From: Bacilli bacterium
Lineage (GTDB): Bacteria > Bacillota_I > Bacilli_A > ML615J-28 > CAG-698
NCBI GenBank assembly: GCA_017962745.1
Contig: JAGCUR010000014.1
Location: 25,204 to 89,203, forward strand
Direction of reading: 5' to 3'
DNA length: 64,000 bases
Made by a program: the position numbers and the translations under genes. The notes beneath the pieces are model-generated. The model made no database searches. It was given only the letters and a program-made list of their open reading frames with translations, and was not told where the DNA came from. Shown one piece after another: positions 17,491-25,702 of the stretch. Each line of letters starts with the position of its first letter. Within the stretch, counting starts at the first letter, position 1.

Positions 17491-17600
17491 TATAATGAGG
17501 TCGCAGCATTGGTGTACTATGGAATTGCACGCCTGCAAAGGAGGCCCTGGTTCGATTCCAGGATGTTAAAGCGTATCAATGTTGGTACGCTTTAACATCT
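17491..17600 (+). ncRNA. Promoter plus tRNA-like structured RNA ending in a strong hairpin
   Basis: An extended -10 TGATATAAT (17488-17496) is followed by a short structured stretch. Hairpin TTGCA-CGCC-TGCAA (17525-17538) comes first. Next is a perfect tRNA T arm, CCTGG-TTCGATT-CCAGG (17546-17562, 5-bp stem and 7-base loop). Last is a 13-bp hairpin ATGTTAAAGCGTA with its complement (17563-17598). The middle contains CTGCAAA, as in a tRNA-Cys anticodon loop, but no acceptor stem can be formed, so it is not a functional tRNA. It may be a degenerate tRNA 3' part with terminator, like the other scars of the island, or a regulatory RNA for the HEPN gene 23 bases later. Confidence 0.5.
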
Positions 17601-17622
17601 TGAAATCCCACCTTTATTTTTT

Positions 17623-18336
17623 ATGAGCGTTATAATTTATGAATCAATGTGTAAAAACGTTAAGGTTCTTGAACAAACTAGAAGGGTTATTAAGAGATTG
17701 CTAAACGATGCTCTTGTAGCTAAAAATGAAATGCAACTGAAAGCGTTGACTTATGAATTTGCATTATTATATGCAGCATATACAGAAGCTTATTTCCTGA
17801 AAATGCTTCATTCTGAAAATTGCTTTCCTAGTGATGATTATATCTATGCTATTCTATTTTTTGATACTAAAAAGCAACAAGAAAGAAGTTATGAGCAACA
17901 ATGGGAAAAATGCATTTCTGAAGGATTCAAGGTTATAACTAACAATAATAATTTGGGAGAAATTGCCAATAAGAAAAAAATAGTAACTGAGCTTGTTAAA
18001 AAGTATATAATTGAAAATAGGGAAATTAGAAATAAAATAGCTCATGGTCAATGGGAAGTTGCCTTGAACAGCAAAACAACAGCTGTGAAAAATGATATGA
18101 CGAACGAAATTAATAAATTAGATTTTGTAAAAATTGATTTATGCTTTGATTTATATAAGAAAATTATAAATATAGTATTAATGCTTTTACAATCTCCCTA
18201 TCGTGGACATTATAATAATTTTTATAAGGATGTCGAAGAGGTGAATCTTATCGCTGGAAAAATTGAGGCGAGTTCTATTGACACCAAGTATAAATTAATT
18301 AGTTGGAAAAAAGATGATGAAAATAGAAGAAAATAA
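17623..18336 (+). CDS. HEPN-domain protein (RiboL-PSP-HEPN-like), candidate ribonuclease
   Basis: A 237-residue, largely helical protein. The motif ENREIRNKIAHGQW contains Rx4H (R136...H141), the catalytic arrangement of HEPN ribonucleases; the 'EIRNKIAHGQW' context is that of the RiboL-PSP-HEPN group. The ATG at 17623 has no good Shine-Dalgarno sequence; the next ATG at 17647 has none either, so translation is probably weak or controlled. No antitoxin gene is adjacent. The tRNA-like RNA directly upstream and the terminator directly downstream isolate it as a single-gene unit. Whether it cuts RNA is inference from the motif. Confidence 0.75.
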   Translation: MSVIIYESMCKNVKVLEQTRRVIKRLLNDALVAKNEMQLKALTYEFALLYAAYTEAYFLKMLHSENCFPSDDYIYAILFFDTKKQQERSYEQQWEKCISEGFKVITNNNNLGEIANKKKIVTELVKKYIIENREIRNKIAHGQWEVALNSKTTAVKNDMTNEINKLDFVKIDLCFDLYKKIINIVLMLLQSPYRGHYNNFYKDVEEVNLIAGKIEASSIDTKYKLISWKKDDENRRK

Positions 18337-18368
18337 AAGATGCAATTAGTTATACAATTGCATCTTTT
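18335..18368 (+). terminator. Terminator of the HEPN gene
   Basis: AAAAGATGCAATT / AATTGCATCTTTT (18335-18347 and 18356-18368), 13 bp with an 8-base loop, touching the stop codon. Confidence 0.9.
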
Positions 18369-18377
18369 ACGTTTATG

Positions 18378-18448
18378 CGACACTGATTTACCTTAAACCG
18401 CCACTTATAGAAAGTTAAAGGTATCTTAATTGATACCTTTTATTTTTT
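18378..18448 (+). repeat. Scar 1: tRNA-Ser 3'-end-like core plus terminator
   Basis: ACACTG...CCGCCACTT (CCGCCA at 18398-18403), then a terminator AAAGGTATC / GATACCTTT (18417-18425 and 18432-18440). A degenerate member of the island's scar family. Confidence 0.5.
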
Positions 18449-18591
18449 GCCTTCGTTTTTTTATAAATCGTCATTTAACGGAAGTATTAGATTTTAGTTA
18501 TATTTTAGGCCTTTTTGATATCTTACGAAAACTTTTATTATCAAGCTCTATTACCGAAAATCAACAAATATTTAAAAAGCGGGAATAGAAT

Positions 18592-18777
18592 ATGGATTAT
18601 ATAAACAGAAAAAGTTATTTAGAAAAGTTAATTAGATTACAAAATACACCTGATATTAAAGTTATAACTGGAATAAGAAGGTGCGGTAAATCCGTACTTT
18701 TAAAGCAATTCATAGAATACTTGAAATTGAATGATATTATTATTAAAAATAGATTTAGAATGATTTTTAAATATTGA
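18592..18777 (+). pseudogene. Truncated DUF4143/AAA_14 ATPase (N-terminal fragment)
   Basis: 61 codons. [18 protein letters not shown] and [17 protein letters not shown] are the typical first 45 residues of an AAA_14/DUF4143 ATPase, with Walker A GIRRCGKS. The frame then leaves the family pattern and stops; the remaining 350 or so residues (Walker B, DUF4143 nuclease-like tail) are absent. It stands alone between two scars (18.40 and 18.91 kb), so this cassette has been gutted. TTACGAAA words at 18523, 18838 and 18857 flank it and may be leftover promoter repeats. Confidence 0.75.
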
Positions 18778-18906
18778 AAACTCATTTTCTTAGATTATAT
18801 TTGATAATATAATTATTGTGAGTCGTATTACTTTCTCCTTACGAAATTTAAGGTAGCCTTACGAAAAAATGCTTACCCTTACTAATTGTATCAAAATGGG
18901 TAAACA

Positions 18907-19018
18907 TTGCCATTAGCAAACGTAGTTGAATACACCACACTATATGCTGGTTATGGTTGTTGATTCTACAGACAGATTTAGATTAGAACTGGAAATATCC
19001 GGTTCTTTTCTTTTTTAT
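18907..19018 (+). repeat. Scar 2: tRNA-end-like repeat plus terminator (partner of scar at 51.34 kb)
   Basis: TTGCCATT (18907-18914) followed by AGCAAACGTAGTTGAA and a hairpin, ending with the terminator AGAACTGGA...TCCGGTTCT and a T run. About 108 bases match the scar at 51345-51452 with roughly seven differences, two of which fall in the terminator stem. The preceding stretch from 18778 holds no gene. Confidence 0.7.
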
Positions 19019-19238
19019 AATACTTCGGAAAATGATATAAAAATACATCAAGAATAGCCAAAAATCGGTTAGAAAACAATGCTACTGACTGCTTGTTTTT
19101 CTACCATCTTATTTATCAATGTGTTATAAAGATTATATAGAACATAACTATGAATAATCATTTTTTAATATGTTTAAAAAATGATTAAAACTTTTTTTAA
19201 AAAAGTGTTACCTTTTTAGCATCTATTACGTCTTATTA
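19019..19238. other. AT-rich gap before the sigma gene
   Basis: No coding frame with family resemblance. An inverted repeat of the form ATCATTTTTTAA...TTAAAAAATGAT lies around 19156-19187, an AT-rich hairpin that could end a transcript or separate it from the sigma operon. Confidence 0.4.
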
Positions 19239-19262
19239 GTGAAGAGTGATAAAAAAGTGCTC

Positions 19263-19271
19263 GGGGGGGGG
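19263..19271 (+). promoter_or_regulatory. Nine-G tract at the ribosome-binding position
   Basis: Nine consecutive G, 6 bases before the ATG at 19278, in DNA that is otherwise very poor in G runs. It takes the place of the Shine-Dalgarno sequence. Gain or loss of a G by slipped-strand pairing would change its strength or spacing. Confidence 0.6.
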
Positions 19272-19277
19272 CTAAAA

Positions 19278-19763
19278 ATGACAAGAAATGAATTTGAAGT
19301 TAAGTATTCTCAATACTATGAAATGCTTTTTAGGGTTGCATACAGTTACGTTAAAAATAGTTGGGATGCAGATGATATTGTCCAAGACGTATTTGTGAAA
19401 CTATATCTAACTCATAAAACATTTAAAACTGACGATAATGAAAAGTATTATCTCATACGACTAGTTATCAATAGAAGTATTGATTATATAAGGCACAATA
19501 AAAAACATAGCTTGTCACTTGACAACGAGTATATCAATAATCTTCCAGATACTTCAGATGCTGATAATAGAAAGAATGAAGAAATATATGAATGTGTTTG
19601 CCTATTAAAAGATAGTTATAAAACTATTATCATATTGTATTATTATGAAAACTATAATCTTAAAGAAATAGCTAGCATTCTCAAGATTACGCAAGATAAT
19701 GCAAAAGTAAGACTTAATAGGGCAAGAGAACAATTGAAAAAACTCATTAACGAAAGAAGGTGA
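19278..19763 (+). CDS. ECF-type RNA polymerase sigma factor
   Basis: 161 residues with the two ECF domains. Sigma region 2 is at about 13-75 (MLFRVAYSYVKNSWDADDIVQDVF, then LIRLVINRSIDYIRH). Region 4 is at about 105-160 (LKDSYKTIIILYYYENYNLKEIASILKI, ending VRLNRAREQLKK). A GTG at 19239 would give 13 extra residues translated through the G tract; the ATG at 19278 is the family-like start. It is followed after 4 bases by an anti-sigma-like membrane gene, the classic ECF pair. Likely targets are envelope or secreted genes, possibly the protease at 20849. Confidence 0.92.
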   Translation: MTRNEFEVKYSQYYEMLFRVAYSYVKNSWDADDIVQDVFVKLYLTHKTFKTDDNEKYYLIRLVINRSIDYIRHNKKHSLSLDNEYINNLPDTSDADNRKNEEIYECVCLLKDSYKTIIILYYYENYNLKEIASILKITQDNAKVRLNRAREQLKKLINERR

Positions 19764-19767
19764 AATA

Positions 19768-20556
19768 ATGGAAAGAGATGATTTAAAAGAATTATTAACT
19801 ATGAATATACCTGATCATAAAGGTGATTTTGATAAAGTATATGAGGCTTGTGAAAGAGCAAAGCAAGCAATAAAATTAAAAAAAACTATGCTTATTCAAG
19901 TGCTTACACTTCTAATTATATTGTGTTTTGTTTCATTCTCATCAATTATGATTTATAAAGAAATACAAAAAGAATATGATCTGACAACTATTGTACCTCC
20001 GAGAAATGAAGTTCTAGAAGATCGATTATTTATGCATTTAGATTTTCGCGGAAAGTTTCCACAGTTTGATTCTTATGTTGCTGTCGGCCCAGAAGTTGGA
20101 AGTAATCGTTTTAATCTTAATGTTATATTAAACTCTAATCTTTTGAAAGAAGAAGATAAAAATGTATTAGTAGAATATTCAAAAACTGTTAAAGAAAAAG
20201 TACCAGAGCACAATGTAAGATTTGTAGTATGCCTTGGTGCAAAAGATGACAAAGATTATGTGTTCTTAGCCGATATCTATTATGATGCAAAGTCGCATAA
20301 TGGCTACGAAATAACTACATTTTATTTTGAAAGTAATTTACCATATCCTTTTTCTTCATTAGCGGACGAGTTTGAAGAATTGACGGGAGAAATATTAACA
20401 ACTGATACAATCGATTGCATAACAAGTTATAACGACCAAAACATTTTAGAGTGTGGAATAGCACTATGCTTTGAAAAATTAGATGATGGCACATATAAAG
20501 AATATTATTTGATGAAAACGTACGACAAAAAACAAGAATTTGTTGTAAAAAAATGA
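19768..20556 (+). CDS. Probable anti-sigma factor, single-pass membrane protein
   Basis: 262 residues: a short cytoplasmic N-terminus (1-38), one membrane segment at about 39-63 and a long outside domain with no family I recognise. The position directly after an ECF sigma gene (4 bases, with a GAAGGTGA site) and the topology are those of anti-sigma factors. The N-terminus lacks the HxxxCxxC zinc motif of ZAS-type anti-sigma factors, so it would bind the sigma factor by another route. Function inferred mainly from context. Confidence 0.7.
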   Translation: MERDDLKELLTMNIPDHKGDFDKVYEACERAKQAIKLKKTMLIQVLTLLIILCFVSFSSIMIYKEIQKEYDLTTIVPPRNEVLEDRLFMHLDFRGKFPQFDSYVAVGPEVGSNRFNLNVILNSNLLKEEDKNVLVEYSKTVKEKVPEHNVRFVVCLGAKDDKDYVFLADIYYDAKSHNGYEITTFYFESNLPYPFSSLADEFEELTGEILTTDTIDCITSYNDQNILECGIALCFEKLDDGTYKEYYLMKTYDKKQEFVVKK

Positions 20557-20642
20557 TGCATTTTTTCGTTAGTATTTATGACAAAATAGACTAACTATAT
20601 ATTTAAAATGTTTTTATTGTTTATAAGTGAATATATAAATTT

Positions 20643-20750
20643 ACGAGGAGATAGGTGATTAATATGATTGTCAATTAATAATAACTATAGAGTAATTAAT
20701 CACAGCCGTAATCTATTATTAGATTACCATATCAGCCTCGTTTTTTATTA
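20643..20750 (+). ncRNA. Three-way-junction structured RNA with its own terminator
   Basis: Three nested helices can be drawn. P1 is ACGAGG/CCTCGT (20643-20648 with 20736-20741), extended by GATA/TATC (20650-20653 with 20730-20733). P2 is GTGATTAAT/ATTAATCAC (20655-20663 with 20695-20703), with a 31-base loop. P3 is GTAATCT/AGATTAC (20708-20714 with 20721-20727), with a 6-base loop. P1 is followed by TTTTTT, so the outer helix doubles as a terminator. A mini-ORF ATG ATT GTC AAT TAA lies in the P2 loop. I do not recognise a known riboswitch class. Confidence 0.55.
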
Positions 20751-20848
20751 GATTGTGCAAAAATGATGAAGTGAAAGCACAATTTTGCTTTTATGCATAA
20801 TCTTAAATAATAAAGAATTATTTTTTTTGAATTATGGAGGTTTTATAT

Positions 20849-22768
20849 ATGAAAAAAATAATAAAAACATTTTTGATTGTCATAATATTGTTAGCGCTTG
20901 TGCCATTTTTAGTTGTTGCAAATGCTTCAACAAAGATTGAGCAGCATGATTTTGAAGTATGTTTTATATCGAGAGATTTTGTAAGTCTTAGTAATATAAA
21001 AATAGATGTATATAATGCTTATGTTGATGATATAGATGATGGCGGAACATATATTTATGGTCATAGTCTTATGTATTCGACATATTCTAACTATAGAGGA
21101 AAAGCCTATTTAAACAAACCTAGTGATAAGTTTTTAATAGTAATTGATTTAGCAACTTTACCACAAGAATATGGAATTGAAAAGAACAGCTACTTTATTG
21201 AAGAAGGAAACGAAATAATAGTTGATGTTTTAAAAGTCGATTCTATTAAATATGAAGGTAATGATTTAATTTTTTATTCAATCGACGAAAAAAAACTATT
21301 ACTTGATTATACAACTCAAGTTAAGAATGATGACTTGCATAAAAACGATGTAATCTTCAGTGATAAAATAGTTTTGAAAACGGAAGTAGATTATGGTAGA
21401 AAAGTAGCCATTAATAAAGAGATTGATGTATCTAATTATACTCAAAAAGAAAAAGTAGATTATCTTTACAACAAGGGATTAATTAGTAATAGCATAAGAA
21501 TAGATAAATATTGTGATATTTTGATAAACAAAGAATTTGAAGGGCTTCATTGCCTGAACGATTTGTTTGAAGAAATCCAAGCATACAAAAAAGATAACGA
21601 TAATATTCCGTTTATACTAGGCAATAAAATTGATTATGTTCTTGATGAAAATGGTGGATTAAGATCAAGACCTAACACAAACAAATCTTATTCATCTACG
21701 AATTTCAAAATACATTATCGTTCTACTTATTGCGATGATTCAACAGCACAAGCTGTTGCAAGTTATATGGAAGGACTTAGAACATTATTTATAGGCAATT
21801 ACTTCCAAACCCCAATCTTGGAGTTTTTATCAACTAGATATCATATCTATTTGACAGGTGAATCAAATGGTAATACCTTGGGATCTTGCTTTATGACTAC
21901 AAGCAACAAAACCACTGCATCATACATAGTTATATATGGGTTTGACAATTCTTTAACCACTGATATTCAGACTACTCTATCACACGAATACTTTCATGCA
22001 ATACAAAATTCATATAATTCCACAAGCAACTGGTTTAAAGAAGCAGCTGCAGAATGGGCAGGATTATTTGGAACGGGCGACCAAACACAATTCGTTGATT
22101 GGATGGAATGCATGTATTTAACAAGTGCTAGTTATTGTAATTTCGCAGAGTCGATTTATAATTCTCTTGGATATGAAACTGCTTTTTTTGCTTTGACACT
22201 AGATGAATGCTATTGTGGCGCTGAAACATTGGCGGGCATTTATGATGAAATCGGTGACCTGTCTCAAAACTATAGTTTTAGTGACCTGACGGATGCAATC
22301 GATGCTTATCTTGGTGACGCAGGCTTTGATGACACATTTGAAGATGCAGTTGTAAGAGCTTATGTTAGACTATCTCAACCATATTATCTTTTTGATAGCC
22401 TTACCGGTGACAATAAAACTGATGCACCTCATTCATCGATGAATACAATCAATACTACATTTACAGAGTTGTTGGAACCATATAGCGGCTCGTTATATAG
22501 AATTAGATGTAGCGGAACTGGTACATATCGCATTACAGCAACAATTGGAATGAGTGGCTATCCATTTACCGCATCATATGTGCGAAGAACAACATCAAAT
22601 GGCACAAATAATTATTATGCATATTATAAATTTACTTCAAATCCACTCACATTTACTAATTACCTTTTTGGTACAACTACATGCAATGAAATATGCTTAG
22701 TGCCAACATATTTCGGAAGCAGTAGCCATTCATATACACTAGCATTACAGGTAACTGTAAATTCTTAA
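20849..22768 (+). CDS. Secreted zinc metalloprotease-like protein (gluzincin HExxH)
   Basis: 639 residues with a signal peptide (MKKIIKTFLIVIILLALVPF, then an A-N-A type cleavage near residue 28). The motif HEYFH (H379, E380, H383) followed by EAAAEW (E398/E402) gives the HExxH...E arrangement of gluzincin-type zinc peptidases. The first 300 residues are an extracellular domain of unknown type and the C-terminal 120 residues look like a beta-rich domain. The ATG at 20849 has GGAGG 8 bases before; the longer reading from 20834 starts next to that site and is unlikely. It is presumably exported to the cell surface or medium. It lies behind the three-way RNA and the sigma pair. Confidence 0.82.
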   Translation: MKKIIKTFLIVIILLALVPFLVVANASTKIEQHDFEVCFISRDFVSLSNIKIDVYNAYVDDIDDGGTYIYGHSLMYSTYSNYRGKAYLNKPSDKFLIVIDLATLPQEYGIEKNSYFIEEGNEIIVDVLKVDSIKYEGNDLIFYSIDEKKLLLDYTTQVKNDDLHKNDVIFSDKIVLKTEVDYGRKVAINKEIDVSNYTQKEKVDYLYNKGLISNSIRIDKYCDILINKEFEGLHCLNDLFEEIQAYKKDNDNIPFILGNKIDYVLDENGGLRSRPNTNKSYSSTNFKIHYRSTYCDDSTAQAVASYMEGLRTLFIGNYFQTPILEFLSTRYHIYLTGESNGNTLGSCFMTTSNKTTASYIVIYGFDNSLTTDIQTTLSHEYFHAIQNSYNSTSNWFKEAAAEWAGLFGTGDQTQFVDWMECMYLTSASYCNFAESIYNSLGYETAFFALTLDECYCGAETLAGIYDEIGDLSQNYSFSDLTDAIDAYLGDAGFDDTFEDAVVRAYVRLSQPYYLFDSLTGDNKTDAPHSSMNTINTTFTELLEPYSGSLYRIRCSGTGTYRITATIGMSGYPFTASYVRRTTSNGTNNYYAYYKFTSNPLTFTNYLFGTTTCNEICLVPTYFGSSSHSYTLALQVTVNS

Positions 22769-22832
22769 TAATTATTTTGAAAACAAAAAAAGTAAAAAAA
22801 GATTTTATTATATAAAAATATTGAAATGCAGT

Positions 22833-22887
22833 GAGGAAAGACTATTTTATTGAAAGTGTCCTATTGTTAATTAGTCTTTCCTCTTGT
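22833..22887 (+). terminator. Long hairpin, probable terminator of the protease gene
   Basis: A perfect 12-bp stem GAGGAAAGACTA / TAGTCTTTCCTC (22833-22844 and 22872-22883) with a 27-base loop, followed by TTGTTT. Confidence 0.55.
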
Positions 22888-22918
22888 TTAATTACACTTA
22901 TAGAAAAAAAATATTATA

Positions 22919-23179
22919 ATGCGGTGTTACATGATTCCAAACGTGATATTAGATAATGGAAAATATAAAGAAACCGCCTTCTTTTTGGAAAATGCTGGAT
23001 GCGGTAGATTTAGTGGATGCCCAGTTATTGACTTGTTTTATATGGCTTCAGAAGGATCAGTTGTAGAAAAAGAAGGTATTGCAATCGTATATGGTATAAT
23101 GCACGGCACTTTAAGAGATGCAACTGGTGGTAAGATGGCTATTGTAACTCCATCTAAATACATTCTTGATATTATATAA
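22919..23179 (+). pseudogene. C-terminal fragment of a trypsin-like serine protease
   Basis: 86 codons. The segment GRFSGCPVID...VYGIMHGTLRDATGGKMAIV parallels the C-terminal part of the complete protease at 25022 (GFSGGPVISL...CYGIIHGTRQDNTGGKLAIV). The His and Asp parts of the triad are missing and the usual GxSGGP has become RFSGCP. No convincing ribosome-binding site precedes it. It is a remnant of a duplicated or replaced protease gene. Confidence 0.7.
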
Positions 23180-23246
23180 TTCAAATAATAGTTTTTATAA
23201 TTTGTTAATATTGAGTATTTTGAAAAACTTTTTAAAAGGAGGAAAC

Positions 23247-23996
23247 ATGGAATTTTCACGAAAAATCAAAGATCTAAGGAAGAAAAAAAATGTTTCTCGA
23301 AAAGAATTGGCCGATAAAACCTATACAACGAGCTTGACAGTTTTAAAGTGGGAAACAGGGCTTAGTCTTCCAAGTCGAGAAACACAAAGACTCTTATGCG
23401 ATTATTTTGATATTACTTTAGATGAATTAACTAGCATTGATGATTCAATGATAATAAAGAAAAATAGAGCAATATTTATATACAAAATACTACTGATATT
23501 TATTGTCTCTTTGTTTGTGTTATGCGCAATAGGATATGTATTGACAAATAATAATAAAAAGAATACGGAAACTCATATCATATATGATGAAATACCATAT
23601 TTGAAATTAAATAATATCCAAACAAATTATTATCAAATTGGTTTTGAGTACGAAATAATAGATAAAGAATATGTGCTAAAAAATAATGTTTTAACAATTC
23701 CTAATTCAAGCGAATTATCAACGATTACCTCAATACCTAAAACAAAACCATTGCGTGCTGAATTTAGAATGTCTTGTGAATATGATGTGCAATACTTTTA
23801 CATTAATGATTCGTTTGAGCCAGTTGATAACGATGGTAGCTGGACTTATGCAAGAATCTATAGAATAGAAAATGTAGATGAAAAAAACAATATTATACAT
23901 TTAGATGAAATTGAATTTGATAATAATGCTGTTCTAATGATTTCGTGTTATTATCAAGACTTAAATGTAAGATACTATTATGTTATTAAAAAATAG
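23247..23996 (+). CDS. XRE HTH domain fused to a membrane segment and outside domain
   Basis: 249 residues. HTH_3 at about 1-60 (SRKIKDLRKKKNVSRKELADKT, LTVLKWETGLSLPS), a membrane segment at about 75-96 (IYKILLIFIVSLFVLCAIGYVL), and an outside domain of about 150 residues that I do not recognise. This is the layout of one-component membrane-bound regulators. AGGAGG lies directly before the ATG at 23247. It overlaps the next gene's region closely (12 bases to 24009), so it is probably co-transcribed with the exported protein that follows and may regulate the secreted-protein cluster. Confidence 0.8.
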   Translation: MEFSRKIKDLRKKKNVSRKELADKTYTTSLTVLKWETGLSLPSRETQRLLCDYFDITLDELTSIDDSMIIKKNRAIFIYKILLIFIVSLFVLCAIGYVLTNNNKKNTETHIIYDEIPYLKLNNIQTNYYQIGFEYEIIDKEYVLKNNVLTIPNSSELSTITSIPKTKPLRAEFRMSCEYDVQYFYINDSFEPVDNDGSWTYARIYRIENVDEKNNIIHLDEIEFDNNAVLMISCYYQDLNVRYYYVIKK

Positions 23997-24008
23997 GGGG
24001 AGAGTTTT

Positions 24009-24734
24009 ATGAAAAAATTAGTATTATTAATTAATCTATTATTGGTTGCCTTGCTTTTTGTGTTTCAAATTAGGGCAAATGCCACTGAACAAAATAGCAA
24101 TGAAAGCAGTGTTATAACAATTGCTGATGAAATCATTATGTTTGGTGAAGGTAATAATAGATGGTTTACGAATCAACCAATTTTAGATGATGCAGAACCA
24201 GATTATGAATTCAAAAGCACCAATCCAGTTCAAAAATATTATAGGCATGAGATGATTATAGACCGTTATATAAATGAAGAAAAATATGGTCTATTTGGAA
24301 TTGATTCAACAAATGAAACGCACAGGCTCGAACCTAATGCATATTTGTACGATCCGATTTCAACCGGTGCAAACGGATATGTTCATATTTCTATATCAAC
24401 TGTTGCGCAATTCCCTGATCCGGATTATATAGCAAGGGATAATGACACATTAAAAATGAAAAATATGTATTCTGATTTAGCCATTTCAGGAGATTCAACG
24501 AAGGTTGGATATGGTAAAATTCTTTATAGAACTGGTCAAGTAGGGGAAACGTGGGGTAATTGGTCATATGTGGATTTAGAACCATTTATTGATACAAATG
24601 CTTCGTTAAGCTTTTATGGACAGCAATGTGTTCAAATAGTGGTTATTTATGAAGTGAAGGAAAAAGCACCAACAATTTTTCAATCAAATAAATTTTATCA
24701 TGTTAGAGGAATATATGAATTTATGATAGTGTAG
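24009..24734 (+). CDS. Exported protein of unknown function
   Basis: 241 residues. A signal peptide (MKKLVLLINLLLVALLFVFQ, cleavage near ANA at 24-26) is followed by a soluble domain with many aromatic residues and no motif I can name. GGGGGAGAG precedes the ATG. It lies in a run of surface-protein genes (metalloprotease, HTH-membrane protein, trypsin-like protease). Confidence 0.7.
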   Translation: MKKLVLLINLLLVALLFVFQIRANATEQNSNESSVITIADEIIMFGEGNNRWFTNQPILDDAEPDYEFKSTNPVQKYYRHEMIIDRYINEEKYGLFGIDSTNETHRLEPNAYLYDPISTGANGYVHISISTVAQFPDPDYIARDNDTLKMKNMYSDLAISGDSTKVGYGKILYRTGQVGETWGNWSYVDLEPFIDTNASLSFYGQQCVQIVVIYEVKEKAPTIFQSNKFYHVRGIYEFMIV

Positions 24735-25021
24735 GCATTATACTATATGATTAACAAACTGTTGAAAAATACGTGCATCAATTAATTTCTTTCGCTAACG
24801 GCAATTTCATAAAATAAAAGTTTTCTGGGTCGCGTCTTAAATGAACAAGATATGTGTATTCATATATAATGACAATGGTCAACATTTAAATAATAATAGT
24901 GACTCTACATTAACAATTATAAAAGTTGTTGTTAATTAAGTGTTAAATCTAATATAAAGAAACTGTTCATGTATGTCAGTAATTAAATATAGATAAAAAG
25001 ATACATAAGGAGAAAATAAGT
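24735..25021. other. Intergenic stretch without a supported gene
   Basis: A 32-codon frame from 24841 (MNKICVFIYNDNGQHL...) is the only readable piece and has no recognised family; it may be a remnant. A palindrome-like AACAACTT/AAGTTGTT pattern near 24920 is weak. A GGAGAA site before 25022 serves the protease gene. Confidence 0.35.
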
Positions 25022-25702
25022 ATGAAGAAGAATGAAATGTTTAAACATATTGTTGCAATAAGAACTGCTAAAAATAATAGTGTGCTTGGTGGCACTGGTT
25101 TTTTTGTAAAAACTGATGATGATAAGTGCTTTTTAGTAACTGCGACTCACGTAGCTAGAGAGACAACGAGCGGTACAGATATCTGCGTTAGAAATCTTGC
25201 TACTGGATTACCATTTGCTTTTAAGATTAGTCAGCTTAATAAAATGGTCATATGGCTATATCATCCGATTGCAGATATAGCAATTCTGGAAGTAGAGCGA
25301 AGTTCCAATATCAATTTATCGCTATATGTGTTACCAATATCGGTTTTTGAAAATGACTTCAATAATGTGCCGGAAAGGGAATCAATTGTTACTATGTATG
25401 GTATGCCTGATGTCTACACTGATTTAGAATTCGCTCCGTTTACTTGTGATAGTTATCCTGCATCAAATCTATGGGTTTCGTATTTTGAGATTACAGGAAG
25501 CGTGTTTAAATGTTTTATGTTGGATAAGCCATCAACTCAAGGTTTTAGTGGGGGACCAGTTATAAGTTTATCTAAAAATGATTTGCAAAAATGCTATGGC
25601 ATAATCCATGGTACTAGGCAAGATAACACCGGAGGAAAATTGGCCATCGTAGTACATAGCGGGTATCTATTTGAACTATTGGGCTACGCCAAAAATGTTT
25701 AG
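25022..25702 (+). CDS. Trypsin-like serine protease (S1/Tryp_2-type), no signal peptide
   Basis: 226 residues with a complete catalytic triad: His43 in LVTATHVAR, Asp85 in HPIADIAIL, Ser176 in GFSGGPV. There is no signal peptide, so it is probably cytosolic, unlike the neighbouring secreted metalloprotease. Proteins of this kind occur as effectors in defence islands and as stress proteases; the single-domain form here gives no regulator domain. A fragment of a paralogue lies at 22919, about 2.1 kb upstream. GGAGAA precedes the start. Confidence 0.85.
   Translation: MKKNEMFKHIVAIRTAKNNSVLGGTGFFVKTDDDKCFLVTATHVARETTSGTDICVRNLATGLPFAFKISQLNKMVIWLYHPIADIAILEVERSSNINLSLYVLPISVFENDFNNVPERESIVTMYGMPDVYTDLEFAPFTCDSYPASNLWVSYFEITGSVFKCFMLDKPSTQGFSGGPVISLSKNDLQKCYGIIHGTRQDNTGGKLAIVVHSGYLFELLGYAKNV

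Noticed and set aside
17491..17600. Functional tRNA-Cys
   Set aside because: T arm and CTGCAAA are present but no acceptor stem or proper anticodon stem can be formed and no CCA follows.
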